Below, piece after piece: positions 22,401-31,000 of a DNA stretch of 64,000 nucleotides (positions are counted from its first letter, which is position 1; each line of letters begins with the position of its first letter). The notes under the pieces are model-generated. The model was given only the letters and a program-made list of their open reading frames with translations. It was not told where the DNA came from and did not search any database. Where the stretch lies: NCBI GenBank assembly GCA_933207985.1, contig OW240913.1, positions 280,701,051 to 280,765,050 on the forward strand. Direction: 5' to 3'. The position numbers were made by a program, and so were the translations under genes. The DNA is from Pelobates cultripes. Taxonomy: Eukaryota > Chordata > Amphibia > Anura > Pelobatidae.

Positions 22401-25400
22401 CTTCCTATATCCTCCCTACCTTAGGTTTTTTCATACATGCTGGTGGCCTATACTTGCCCTGATAACCCCACAGGGCTGGTTGGCATAGGGCTATATATTA
22501 TTTGAATTGTTGATCATCTCTCATCCTTTGTGGAGATTCTGTAGCTGTAACATGCAAGTATCTGGTGATGGGCCTGTCGACCACCCTCTGAACGTCATGG
22601 GGACTACTGTCCCTGACCCCTTAGACGATGCCAACATGATCTTCAGAGGAATTCCAAAGCCTACTGGACCGAACTATGACAAACTCCATTAATAAGGTCT
22701 TAACATCGGCCATGGGGGTCATGTCCTCCACAATTACACAGTCCATAACTCAGTCATTGATGCAAGGGCACCCTACAACCCAGGCCCCTCCACAAACCTC
22801 TGATACGCCCAGCGTACCCTTGCCGGGCCGCAAGGGCCTGAGCAAGAGTAAACACCATGATCTCCCTCCACATATCAAGGGTGACCCTGGTTTGAATGAC
22901 ATGCCTCAGGCTGTCCAAGATGGCGCACAATAGAGCCACTGTCCGGGCAAAAGCGGCCAGACATTGGAAACTGGCAAGGTCCCATGAGATCATGTCCGAC
23001 TCGGACTAAAGTGATGAGGAGGGCTCAGATGAGGTAGAGGTTTCAGAGGATGAGAACCTCATGGGGACGCAATTGGACGCCGCTCCATCCAAAAAGGCCC
23101 TAGGTAACCCAGGTGAACCACGGGACGTTCAGCCTACCCTGGCGTTCGACCCGGATGACATGCGCCAACCGTGCTCGGCTTAATGGGAGCCACCGGAGCA
23201 TATTACACAATACATGGCGCTGAGGGTCCGCAAACCCCTCTCCCAGGAGGGCCTTAATAAACTGAGGGCTGAATGTCCCCAACCCATTATTCTGGACATG
23301 GTGACCAAGACACCTGAAGTCGATCCGCAGATCGAACAATTTTTATCAAAAACCGTCTGGAAGCCGAAGAAGGGCCTAGACTACTCCTTACGGAATTGCC
23401 AGGATAAGTTCCTGGACACACTAGGCCCTATTACTAAACTATATGAACTGCTGGAGTCAGCACAATCGAGTAAAACCCAAATTAAGACATAGCGTTTGGA
23501 TGGTTGCAATGCCTGGTGTGCACGGTTGGCAATGCCAACTCTGCCATGTCCACAGAACGCAGGAAAGCTATCCTGCTCAAAATAGAATCTAAGCTAGCAT
23601 GGCCACCACTGGACCTGGAGTGGCCGCTAAAGGCCTATTGTTTGGCGAGTCCTTTGTCAAGGGAAGCAAGGAAATGGAGGTTCATATGCCTGCCCTTTGG
23701 CCTGTCCTCTGCCCCATGGTGCTACACGAAAGTCCTGAAACCAGTGGTGACCTTCCTGAGAATACACGGGATACGACTAATCTTCTACTTAGACGATGTC
23801 CTCCTACTGTCACAAACACAGGAACAACTGACCATCCATCTCACTTGGACCATACACATCCTTAAGAACCTATGTTTCTTGGTTAACTGGGAAAAGTCAG
23901 TTCTACAACAATCTCAGCGTATGGAGTTCCTAGGATTTCGGGTCAACTCCATCAAACAAGTTCTATGCCTCCCGGCAGAGAAAATTTCGAACATCAAGAA
24001 GGAGATAAAACGATTGATGAACCGCCCGGACATATCCCTGCGGCAACTAGCGAGGGTCATCGACCTGTTAGCCGCCTCCATCCAGGCAATTTTCCCGGGC
24101 CCATTACGCTACAGGGCTTTACAGAGATGGAAGGCATCCTACCTGAGAAGTGGCCATTTATACGAAACACGCATTTTGTTATACGAGGAATCCAGGGAAG
24201 AATTAACCTGGTGGCTGGCCCGCATGGAATGGGCGAGCAATTTTCAGATCCACTCCGGATCTTGTGATAAAATCAGATGCGAGAGTTTACAGGGCTGGGG
24301 CGCATGTTGCGGTCCCATTTCCACCAGAGGCAGATGGTCCACAGAAGAATCTTTTCTGCATATCTATTGCCCGAAACTGCTGGCAGCCTCGTTTGCCATT
24401 CGCAGTCTCTCTCCCAAGAACATCTCTTGCTCGATCCTCCTCAAACTAGGCACATTTCCGCCATCCGCTACATCAACCACCTGGGTTGAACTAAGTCACG
24501 AATGTTAGCAGTATTGGCCAGAGACTTCGGGCATTATTGTCTGTGACAAAATATATCAGTAACAGCGGAACATATCCCACGTCTGGAGAATTACACCGCA
24601 GACTGGAACTCCCGTTACATGAAGGACATGGGGGATTGGAAACTTCGGCCGTCTATATTCAGGGAGATTGCCCGCCTCTGGGGGCCATTGCAAGTGGACC
24701 TCTTTGCATCCAGACTGAACACTCAACTTCTGCGATTCTTCAGTTGGAGACCGGACCCAGAAGCTACAGCAACGGATGCATTCCTCCAAGATTGGTCCAC
24801 AAACCTGGCATATCAACAACATTGCAGAGGTACTATAGTCCTGATAACCCCATTCTGAAGGTCACAACCTTGGTTCCTACACCTATTGGAGATGGTGATA
24901 GATTACCCACTATTGTTACCGGATCTACCTTTCCTCCTGACCAATCTGGATGGGGAGAGTCACGGATGAAGGACACATGGCTGCTATCCAGTTTACAGTT
25001 AGAATCAGTTTTGCGATTTTGATTTTCTGTCTTCGGATCACTACGGAAAGAGGAAGAGTGTTGGAGTGCTACACCTTATATGCTATTTGATGAGTTGCAA
25101 TGTTATGTTTTAAAAAAAAAAAAAAAATTATCTTCTGTATACATCTCTCTCTTCACTGCAGAGGGAAATTAACCCCTTAAGGACATGTGACATGTCATGA
25201 TTCCCTTTATTCCAGAAGTTTGGTCCTTAGGGGGTTAAATGAAAGAGAAAGCATACTCGCCTCAGTGTCATGTTAATAGTAAAATCTAGGAATTCTTTCA
25301 CAAAGCATGACCAACAGTAAAACAAACTTCTACTTTTCTCACAACAAAATGGTTGCTAATTTGTAAAACTGAAAAAAGGATATTTTACACAATCATTCCA

Positions 25401-25709
25401 AACGGTTTTGCAAAATTTGTTGCATATCTTCAGCCTATACACATTTCATTTTGTATTCTATTTATGTATTATGATAATCAAGTTGAGCTACTGCCTAGGT
25501 GCCAGAGAGTCTTTGATTCCTCTTAGTTTTTATGCAAGGAAGACCATATGAAGGCTACTCAAAGGCATGAAAACATAAAACTGACACAATCTAGCAAGGT
25601 TCTTAAATCAGAATAACACTACTCTCTCCCCTCTTTCTTTTTTAGAATTTACAATTATGGTGGTGGCTTTGAGGACTGGGCAAGACATGAACATCCCCAA
25701 AAGAAGTGA
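10241..25709 (+). CDS. tstd3: TSTD3, single-domain rhodanese-like protein (4 exons, 193 aa)
   Basis: Exons 10241-10427, 15971-16141, 17499-17658 and 25646-25709 join in frame (phases 1, 1, 2) to 582 nt including stop. Residues 1-60 are Arg/Ser-rich with almost no acidic residues, fitting a mitochondrial presequence. The rest is one rhodanese domain: HIDVREPWEV, GSINIP, then the active-site loop CLAGIRS with the catalytic Cys near residue 153, and GGGFEDWARHE at the end. By family it would be a sulfurtransferase-like protein; the substrate is unknown. Synteny between USP45 and CCNC supports TSTD3 over other rhodanese genes. Its introns hold hAT and DIRS elements. The first exon is the least conserved part but its splice phase fits. 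Confidence 0.92.
10540..11276. mobile_element. Non-autonomous hAT element with 8-bp TSD
   Basis: Terminal inverted repeats CAGTGGTTGGCAACC and GGTTGCCTACCCCTG. The 8-bp target duplication TTCTAGGA is perfect at 10532-10539 and 11277-11284. No transposase is visible; the interior has GTGTGT-rich low-complexity sequence and further GTGCCGT repeats near the right end. It sits in TSTD3 intron 1. Confidence 0.92.
11285..12313. other. TSTD3 intron 1 sequence, unclassified
   Basis: A- and T-rich tracts and possible remote LINE 3' sequence (12050-12240), but nothing that can be firmly named. Confidence 0.4.
12314..12854. mobile_element. TTAA-type MITE (copy 4)
   Basis: TTAA at 12310-12313, left end AGAAACACTGCTGAAGGATC with a hairpin (CAGGAACACAAACATG against CATGTATTCCTG). 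The right end GTTCTGGTGACTATCG is diverged and its TTAA is lost. It is the undisrupted relative of the MITE split at 5419-7231. Confidence 0.7.
13178..13531 (-). pseudogene. Possible L1/Tx1-like LINE ORF2 C-terminal fragment
   Basis: An open 117-codon frame reads LFPYLQIKSLLNFHL, LFMNRSWGDP and SMWYSVLEEILPN, resembling the C-terminal part of L1/Tx1-type ORF2 proteins. Sequence to about 13820 on the same strand may be more of it in broken frames. The assignment is weak and needs a profile search. Confidence 0.35.
13826..13932. repeat. Foldback repeat
   Basis: The left arm AAATGTCCAGCAGCAACATT (13839 on) pairs with the right arm AACGTTACTGCTGGACATTT (to about 13928), with a short asymmetric centre. 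Isolated hairpin of a dispersed repeat; the parent is not identified. Confidence 0.6.
14008..14765 (-). mobile_element. Non-autonomous hAT element, copy A
   Basis: Same family as 57564-58534 in opposite orientation. One end reads CAGTAGTGTATTTAGG and GTGCTGCCCTAGGCAGGA, the other AAGGCAAATGCCTTGTTTGCC and GATCCATCACTG. Flanking 8-mers ACTGTAAG (14000-14007) and ACCATAAG (14766-14773) differ at two bases, consistent with an aged duplication. The interior has ACACACTCACTGACAGACGC-type repeats and a GC-rich part. Confidence 0.8.
14774..15660. other. TSTD3 intron 1 sequence, possible LTR-derived
   Basis: Moderately GC-rich, non-coding sequence with a palindromic pair around 15190-15245 (TGCCTGGGAGATAATTG against CAATTATCTCCAGGCA). 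It may be a solo LTR fragment, but no matching second copy is present in the window. Confidence 0.3.
15971..16141 (+). CDS. tstd3: TSTD3 exon 2 (rhodanese N-terminal half)
   Basis: Acceptor TTGATTACAG, donor GTAAGT. Encodes TIQYEELKNLV, HIDVREPWEVKEYG and GSINIP. Confidence 0.95.
16930..17387. mobile_element. TTAA-flanked MITE with hairpin ends (copy 5)
   Basis: TTAA duplicated at 16926-16929 and 17388-17391. Terminal AGGACCACT and AGTGGTCCT are exact inverted repeats. The left end is itself a perfect hairpin (CACTATAGTGCCAGGAAAAC against GTTTTCCTGGCACTATAGTG) and the right end another (CACCCAGACCACTTCA against TGAAGTGGTCTGGGTG). It lies in TSTD3 intron 2. TTAA duplication points to piggyBac or Kolobok mobilisation. 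Confidence 0.9.
17499..17658 (+). CDS. tstd3: TSTD3 exon 3 (active-site loop)
   Basis: Acceptor TTTTCCAG, donor GTATGTA. Encodes IGDIAAALQMSPSDFEEKY and VVFSCLAGIRSKKALD, with the catalytic cysteine and arginine of the rhodanese loop. Confidence 0.96.
18291..18868. repeat. Short palindromic TTAACCCCTTAAGGAC repeat, interrupted
   Basis: Without the inserted MITE this is an about 76-80 bp element reading TTAACCCCTTAAGGACC ... GTGTCCTTAAGGGGTTAA. An uninterrupted copy in the other orientation lies at 25169-25238. Confidence 0.85.
18303..18796. mobile_element. TTAA-flanked MITE (copy 6), nested in a palindromic repeat
   Basis: Same family as copies 5 and 7, with TTAA at 18299-18302 and 18797-18800. 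It is inserted into the TTAA of a short palindromic repeat (18291-18868), which proves both the element boundary and the target preference. Confidence 0.92.
19357..19420. repeat. (TA)n(CA)n microsatellite
   Basis: About 45 bp of TA repeats followed by about 18 bp of CA repeats. Confidence 0.97.
19485..19900. repeat. Long foldback repeat in TSTD3 intron 3
   Basis: Two arms of nearly 200 bp: 19491-19718 contains ACAAGATCCAGCGCACTCAC, CACTAAACAGCAACTTCA and CCCCATTCTTGGCAGGTC; 19726-19897 carries their reverse complements in reverse order. The centre is AAAAAAATCCATAAC. Relatives of the arm tip lie at about 31683-31800 and 57170-57220, each beside a microsatellite or A-tract. Confidence 0.85.
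19901..20820. other. TSTD3 intron 3 sequence, unclassified
   Basis: Contains a partial MITE-like end at about 20060-20110 (AGAGCACTCCAAGCACC) but otherwise nothing recognisable. Confidence 0.4.
20836..21400 (+). repeat. Repeat with hammerhead-like core, interrupted by a MITE
   Basis: 20841-20865 reads CTGAGGA, then a perfect GAGA/TCTC stem, then GAAA, the order of the hammerhead ribozyme core. Directly after it a TTAA MITE (20874-21354) is inserted, and host sequence TTAGTCCAATAAAAAAAGG resumes beyond it. Catalytic competence cannot be judged because helix I and III are not defined. Confidence 0.45.
20874..21354. mobile_element. TTAA-flanked MITE (copy 7)
   Basis: TTAA at 20870-20873 and 21355-21358, perfect AGGACCACT inverted termini and the same two terminal hairpins as copies 5 and 6. 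Confidence 0.92.
22507..23492 (+). pseudogene. DIRS gag-like region in broken frames
   Basis: Three successive frames (22507-22692, 22676-22933, 23214-23492). The last encodes MALRVRKPLSQEGLNKL, CPQPIILDMVTKTPEVDP and QDKFLDTLGPITKLYELLE, resembling DIRS gag C-terminal sequence just before RT. Stops and frame changes make it non-functional. Confidence 0.6.
23504..24508 (+). pseudogene. DIRS reverse transcriptase and RNase H
   Basis: A 334-codon frame with FICLPFGLSSAPWCYTKVLK, the catalytic FYLDDVLLLS, a MEFLGFRVNS block and LRQLARVIDLLAA, typical of DIRS RT. At about 24265 the RNase H start (VIKSDAR) lies in one frame and the following LQGWGA and RGRWS blocks in another, so a frameshift disrupts RNase H. 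Confidence 0.85.
24619..24858 (+). pseudogene. DIRS pol fragment after RNase H
   Basis: Encodes WKLRPSIFREIARLWG, VDLFASRLNTQLLRFFSWRP and TDAFLQDW, the conserved block following RNase H in DIRS elements. It is out of frame with the RT frame and ends shortly before the right inverted repeat. Confidence 0.75.
25169..25238. repeat. Short palindromic TTAACCCCTTAAGGAC repeat, intact copy
   Basis: 70 bp beginning TTAACCCCTTAAGGACATG and ending GGTCCTTAGGGGGTTAA; inverse orientation of the copy at 18291. It abuts the DIRS right end. Confidence 0.85.
25646..25709 (+). CDS. tstd3: TSTD3 exon 4 (C-terminus)
   Basis: Acceptor TTCTTTTTTAG after a long pyrimidine tract. Encodes IYNYGGGFEDWARHEHPQKK then TGA at 25707-25709. 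It lies 8 kb from exon 3 because of the DIRS and MITE insertions in intron 3. Confidence 0.93.
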
Positions 25710-27010
25710 TCTGTATTTTGGATATTTTTTAGCTCCACTAGAACCACAGTATTGTATCACCGTGCAGCATATTCAGAGAAGAAAAATGAGAAATGTTATT
25801 TGTACACAAAACACTTATTGTTACGACCGGTAAAGGAAAAGCTATATGTAGAATTTGAATAGCAGCATTGTATGTCATGTTTTACTGTTTGGGATCAAGT
25901 GTCATATAAACGTATTGGGGCCTAGTTATATGCCAAAATAATGTAACTGAAAAAAATAGCTGAATGAGTTTTCTCCAGTTTAAATGTTTGGGACAAAAAG
26001 ATGCAATTCCTGTGGATAAACTGATGTAATTAATGCTGTTCTATGCATATACAATTATAGCAAAGAATGTATATTGACTGTTGGGGCAGTGCAGAAGTTT
26101 ATTTTTTTGATCAATGCAGTCCTCACAATTAACCTCTTTCTGTGATATTTTGATTAAATCTGATATAATATACTTTGGCAAGGAGGAGGTTTAATTTCAA
26201 TGTTGTGGAAGACCATGAGAAATTTGAAGGAAAAATTATCAAACTAGTTTTTGCATCAAAATTGTTTGTGGCCCATTTGGTATAAAATCAGAAATTTTTA
26301 TCAGCACTCCAAACTTGTAATTTGTCTGTAGTCAATTTAATCTACATTTCTGAATTTATCAAAAATATCCAGTCATGTATTCACTAAAGTTTGGATTATG
26401 GAAAAGAGAATTATAAATTTTAGATCAACATAGCCACATAAGGAAAATGATCTAATTTCAGTTAATCTGGAAATCTATATCAACTGAGCCCATGGCTCAG
26501 TGAGTGCATGTCACAGCCCAGTAGTACTGATATCCCATACATTACTAGCTACTCCCTGTAAGTGGTTGAAATTTGGCACCAATGTGTGTTGTGTAGTGGT
26601 TTAAAAAAAAAAAAATTCATACTCAACAGCATTCAAATGAACTTTGCTAGCTCCATAACCATAATGCACTGTAATTGTAGTGCCATTGTGCCCCCTCCCA
26701 TTGTAAATAGTAAAGCTATTTTAGAACAGTGGACTACTTACCTTGTGTCTGTAAGAACTCCACCATATGTACTTTTATTAGCTGTCCTGTAGTACCGCCA
26801 TGAGCTGACACTAAGCCTGCAACACTGGGTTTAGCTCAAAAAGAAAGCTTCTGGCTAGTAGTGGAGACAGACTCCAGTTAAGAAGTCAAACCATTCTAAA
26901 ATGGTGGTTTGATTTTTGAACAAGTATCCAAATGATGTACAAGTTTTGTAATTACCTGTGGGAACTTGGCCTGGAACCAGAAAAATTAGTATGTTACCGA
27001 TAATGGGTGC
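25710..27010 (+). other. TSTD3 3' UTR and convergent intergenic sequence
   Basis: Follows the TSTD3 stop. A candidate ATTAAA polyadenylation signal lies at about 26153 in an AT-rich context. From about 26490 to 27000 unclassified sequence follows, resembling a decayed MITE near 26800-26950. Confidence 0.4.
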
Positions 27011-27014
27011 TTAA

Positions 27015-27396
27015 AGGGATACTATAATGCCAGGAAAACAAAGCTGTTTTCCAGGCACTATAGGGTTAATAGCGCCTCCCCTCCCGATCCCTTCAGCCAC
27101 TTGCCTAAATCCAGCGCTGATGTCCCTCGTCGGTGCGGGAGACCTAATGCGCATGCAAGGCATGGGGAAAATCTGAAGCTGGAGTTCAGTGAGGACGTCC
27201 AGCGTCAGTTTGGATTCTGGAAGCCCTCTAGTGGCTGTCTGTTAGACAGCCACTGAGGGTGGACTTAGAGCTGCAATGTACACATTGCAGTTCTCTGAAA
27301 ATGCAATGTTTTACATTGCAGCACTAAGTGCAAGAGGGAGACAGCACCCAGACCACTTCAATGAGCTGAAGTGGTCTGGGTTCCTACAGTGTCCCT
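27015..27396. mobile_element. TTAA-flanked MITE (copy 8)
   Basis: TTAA at 27011-27014 and 27397-27400; ends AGGGATACTATAATGCC and GTTCCTACAGTGTCCCT; terminal hairpins as in the related family. It sits between the convergent 3' ends of TSTD3 and CCNC. Confidence 0.88.
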
Positions 27397-27400
27397 TTAA

Positions 27401-28011
27401 TAGAAAAAATTAGTTTGAAGTGGTTCATCCGATCAAATGTATTTTATTTCACACCCAACTTACCTATTCAATCAAGACCCCATACAGAGAGAGAGAGAGA
27501 TTATGAAGAAATGCAAAAGCATGTTTCAAAAGAGATTTATGTAAAAATAGAAGTGGAAAGCCACCTTCTTTGGTTGAGGATTTGTGCACTAGCCAAATCA
27601 AATAATTTAATATTGTGCATTAGTCAGACACCCATAAGTTTAACTGAACAAGTGATATGCCACATACTGTAGTTTAATAACCACAACTATTGTTCTCAGT
27701 AATAAATTCCTTTTAGGTATCAATGAGCACAGAGGACTAACAAAACATATAAATGTACTTTTATTTTAAATACCATTGAAAAAAAGTGGTTGAAATCTAG
27801 AAAATTAGAGACATAAGAATTTGATAATCCTTTTAAAATATGAAAGACACAATACTTCACACAGACATTCATTTACAAATCAGCCCTGCAAACAAGGTTT
27901 GAAAATTCATCCTAAATTCAGAAGAAGCCTCGCTTCTAGACTTTCACGGTACAGATTAATTCAGAAAGTGGGGATTAGGCAGTTGGTCCAGTCCTGGATA
28001 TGTGGTCTATA
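27401..28011 (-). other. Probable CCNC 3' UTR region
   Basis: Downstream of the CCNC stop on the minus strand. A TTTTATTT at about 27760 gives AATAAAA-type sequence on the minus strand and could be a polyadenylation signal. Assigned by position only. Confidence 0.4.
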
Positions 28012-28066
28012 TCATGATTGGCTATAACTGGAGCTTTGGCTTCCATTTGGTCCCTGATCCCCTTCA
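28012..28066 (-). CDS. ccnc: CCNC exon 12 (C-terminus and stop)
   Basis: Acceptor CATTTTGCAG; encodes [17 protein letters not shown] then TGA at 28014-28012. Lies 4.65 kb from exon 11 because of nested Tc1 elements. Confidence 0.96.
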
Positions 28067-31000
28067 CTGCAAAATGAAAAAAAAAGTGTTACTTTCAATC
28101 ACAAAACACAATTTGAGTGAACGGTTTTAAGTCACACAGATACACCAGCTTGGGTCAATCCATCAATTTAGCAACTTCATTCGGGCTTTTAACTGTACAC
28201 ATAGGTCCTAAATTATGTTTGTTCAGTAGCTAAAAGGACTTCACTTTTAAAGTATTCTTTCTTGACATTTAAACTAGATATATATATATATAGCATCACA
28301 CCAATAAGTTATCACCACCTGCTTTTTCATAAAGTGCAGGATGTAGCACAAACCTAACCATTTCAGTCTAACACAAGAACTGATGAAAGTCTCCTGTGCA
28401 AGACTGAAACATTGAAGTACAGTTGATACTCAAAAAATTAGAATATCGTGCAAAAGTTCATCTATTTCAGTAATGCAATGTAAAAGGAGAAACTAATACA
28501 GGGAGTGCAGAATTATTAGGCAAGTTGTATTTTTGAGGATTCATTTTATTATTGAACAACTATGTTCTCAATGAACCCAAAAAACTCATTAATATCAAAG
28601 CTGAATATTTTTGGAAGTAGTTTTTAGTTTGTTTTTAGTTATAGCTATGTTAGGGGGATATCTGTGTGTGCAGGTGACTATTACTGTGCATAATTATTAG
28701 GCAACTTAACAAAAAACAAATATATACCCATTTCAATTATTTATTATTACCAGTGAAACCAATATAACATCTCAACATTCACAAATATACATTTGACATT
28801 CAAAAACAAATCAGTGACCAATATAGCCACCTTTCTTTGCAAGGACACTCAAAAGCCTGCCATCCATGGATTCTGTAAGTGTTTTGATCTGTTCACCATC
28901 AACATTGCGTGCAGCAGCAACCACAGCCTCCCAGACACTGTTCAGAGAGGTGTACTGTTTTCCCTCCTTGTAAATCTCACATTTGATGATGGACCACAGG
29001 TTCTCAATGGGGTTCAGATCAGGTGAACAAGGAGTCCATGTCATTAGATTTTCTTCTTTTATACCCTTTCTTGCCAGCCAGGAGTACTTCCATGTCATTA
29101 GATTTTCTTCTTTTATACCCTTTCTTGCCAGCCAGGAGTACTTGGACGCGTGTGATGGAGCATTGTCCTGCATGAAAATCATGTTTTTCTTGAAGGATGC
29201 AGACTTCTTCCTGTACCACTGCTTGAAGAAGGTGTCTTCCAGGAACTGGCAGTAGGACTGGGAGTTGAGCTTGACTCCATCCTCAACCCGAAAAGGTCCC
29301 ACAAGCTCATCTTTGATGATACCAGCCCAAACCAGTACTCCACCTCCACCTTGCTGGCGTCTGAGTCGGACTGGAGCTCTCTGCCCTTTACCAATCCAGC
29401 CACGGGCCCATCCATCTGGCCCATCAAGACTCACTCTCATTTCATCAGTCCATAAAACCTTAGAAAAATCAGTCTTGAGATATTTCTTGGCCCAGTCTTG
29501 ACGTTTCAGCTTGTGTGTCTTGTTCAGTGGTGGTCGTCTTTCAGCCTTTCTTACCTTGGCCATGTCTCTGAGTATTGCACACCTTGTGCTTTTGGGCACT
29601 CCAGTGATGTTGCAGCTCTGAAATATGGCCAAACTGGTGGCAAGTGGCATCGTGGCAGCTGCACGCTTGACTTTTCTCAGTTCATGGGCAGTTATTTTGC
29701 GCCTTGGTTTTTCCACACGCTTCTTGCGACCCTGTTGACTATTTTGAATGAAACGCTTGATTGTTCGATGATCACGCTTCAGAAGCTTTGCAATTTTAAG
29801 AGTGCTGCATCCCTCTGCAAGATATCTCACTATTTTTGACTTTTCTGAGCCTGTCAAGTCCTTCTTTTGACCCATTTTGCCAAAGGAAAGGAAGTTGCCT
29901 AATAATTATGCACACCTGATATAGGGTGTTGATGTCATTAGACCACACCCCTTCTCATTACAGAGATGCACATCACCTAATATGCTTAATTGGTAGTAGG
30001 CTTTCGAGCCTATACAGCTTGGAGTAAGACAACATGCATAAAGAGGATGATGTGGTCAAAATACTCATTTGCCTAATAATTCTGCACTCCCTGTATATGA
30101 GATAGACCCATTACATGCAAAGCAAGATAGTTCAAGCCGTGATTTGTCATAAGTGCGATGATTATGGCTTACAGCTCATGAAAAGCCCAAATCCACAATC
30201 TCAGTAAATTTGAATATTACATGCAATCAATAAAACAAGGAGTGTACATAGAACAATATTGGACCTCTGAAAAGTAGAAGCATGCATATGGACTCAGTAA
30301 TTGGTTTGGGCCCCTTTTGCAGCAAATACTGCCACAATGCAACGTGGCATGGAAGCTATCAGCCTGTGGCACTGCTGAGGTGTTATGGAAGACCAGGATG
30401 CTTAAATAGCGACCTTAAGCTCTTCTGCATTGTTCGGTCTCATATCTCATCTTTCTCTTGGCAAGGCCCCAAAGATTCTCTATGGGGTTCAGGTCAGGTG
30501 AGTTTGCTGGCCAATCAAGCACAGTAATCCCACGGTCATTGAACCAGGCTTTGGTGCTTTTGGCAGGTGCCAAGTCCTGCTGGAAAATGAAGTCAGCATC
30601 CCCATAAAGCTACTCTGCGGAAGGAAGCATAAGGTGCTCCAAAATCTCCTGGTAGACGGCTGTGTTGACCCTGGACTTTATGAAGCACAGTGGACCAACA
30701 CCAGCAGCTGACATGGCCTCTAAATCAACACAGACTGTAGAAACTTTACACCGGACTTCAAGCATCTTGCAGTGTGTGCGCCTCTCCATTCTTCCTCCAG
30801 ACTCTGGGTCCTTGGTTTCCAAATGAGATACAAAAGTTGCTCTCATCAGAAAAATGGACTTTGAACCACTGAGCAACAGACCAGGCCTGTTTTTCTTTAG
30901 CCCAGGTAAGACACTTCTGACGTGGTTTGTTGTTCAGGAGCGGCTTGACAAGAAGAATACATCTGAAGCCCGTGTCCAGGATCCGTCTGTGTGTGGTGGC

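Larger units (their letters stand above)
21747..25170 (+). mobile_element. DIRS-type retrotransposon lacking its tyrosine recombinase region
   Basis: Inverted terminal repeats at 21747-21883 and 25046-25170 share, in inverse orientation, AGCACTCCAACACTCTTCCT, TTGCAATGTTAT-type and CTGCAGTGAAGAGAGAG-type blocks. Between them lie gag-like frames (22507-23492) and a reverse transcriptase/RNase H (23504-24850). The order of inverted termini plus this RT is diagnostic of DIRS. Only about 190 bp separate the RNase H end from the right repeat, so the expected tyrosine recombinase gene is missing. It lies in TSTD3 intron 3 in the sense direction. Confidence 0.88.
28499..30093 (-). mobile_element. Tc1/mariner transposon (inner), nearly intact, 1595 bp
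   Basis: TA target duplication at 28497-28498 and 30094-30095. Ends CAGGGAGTGCAGAATTATTA and its exact complement TAATAATTCTGCACTCCCTG-type at the right. It carries a single full-length transposase frame (28811-29875) and lies wholly inside the left inverted repeat of the outer Tc1, so it is the younger insertion. Confidence 0.95.
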
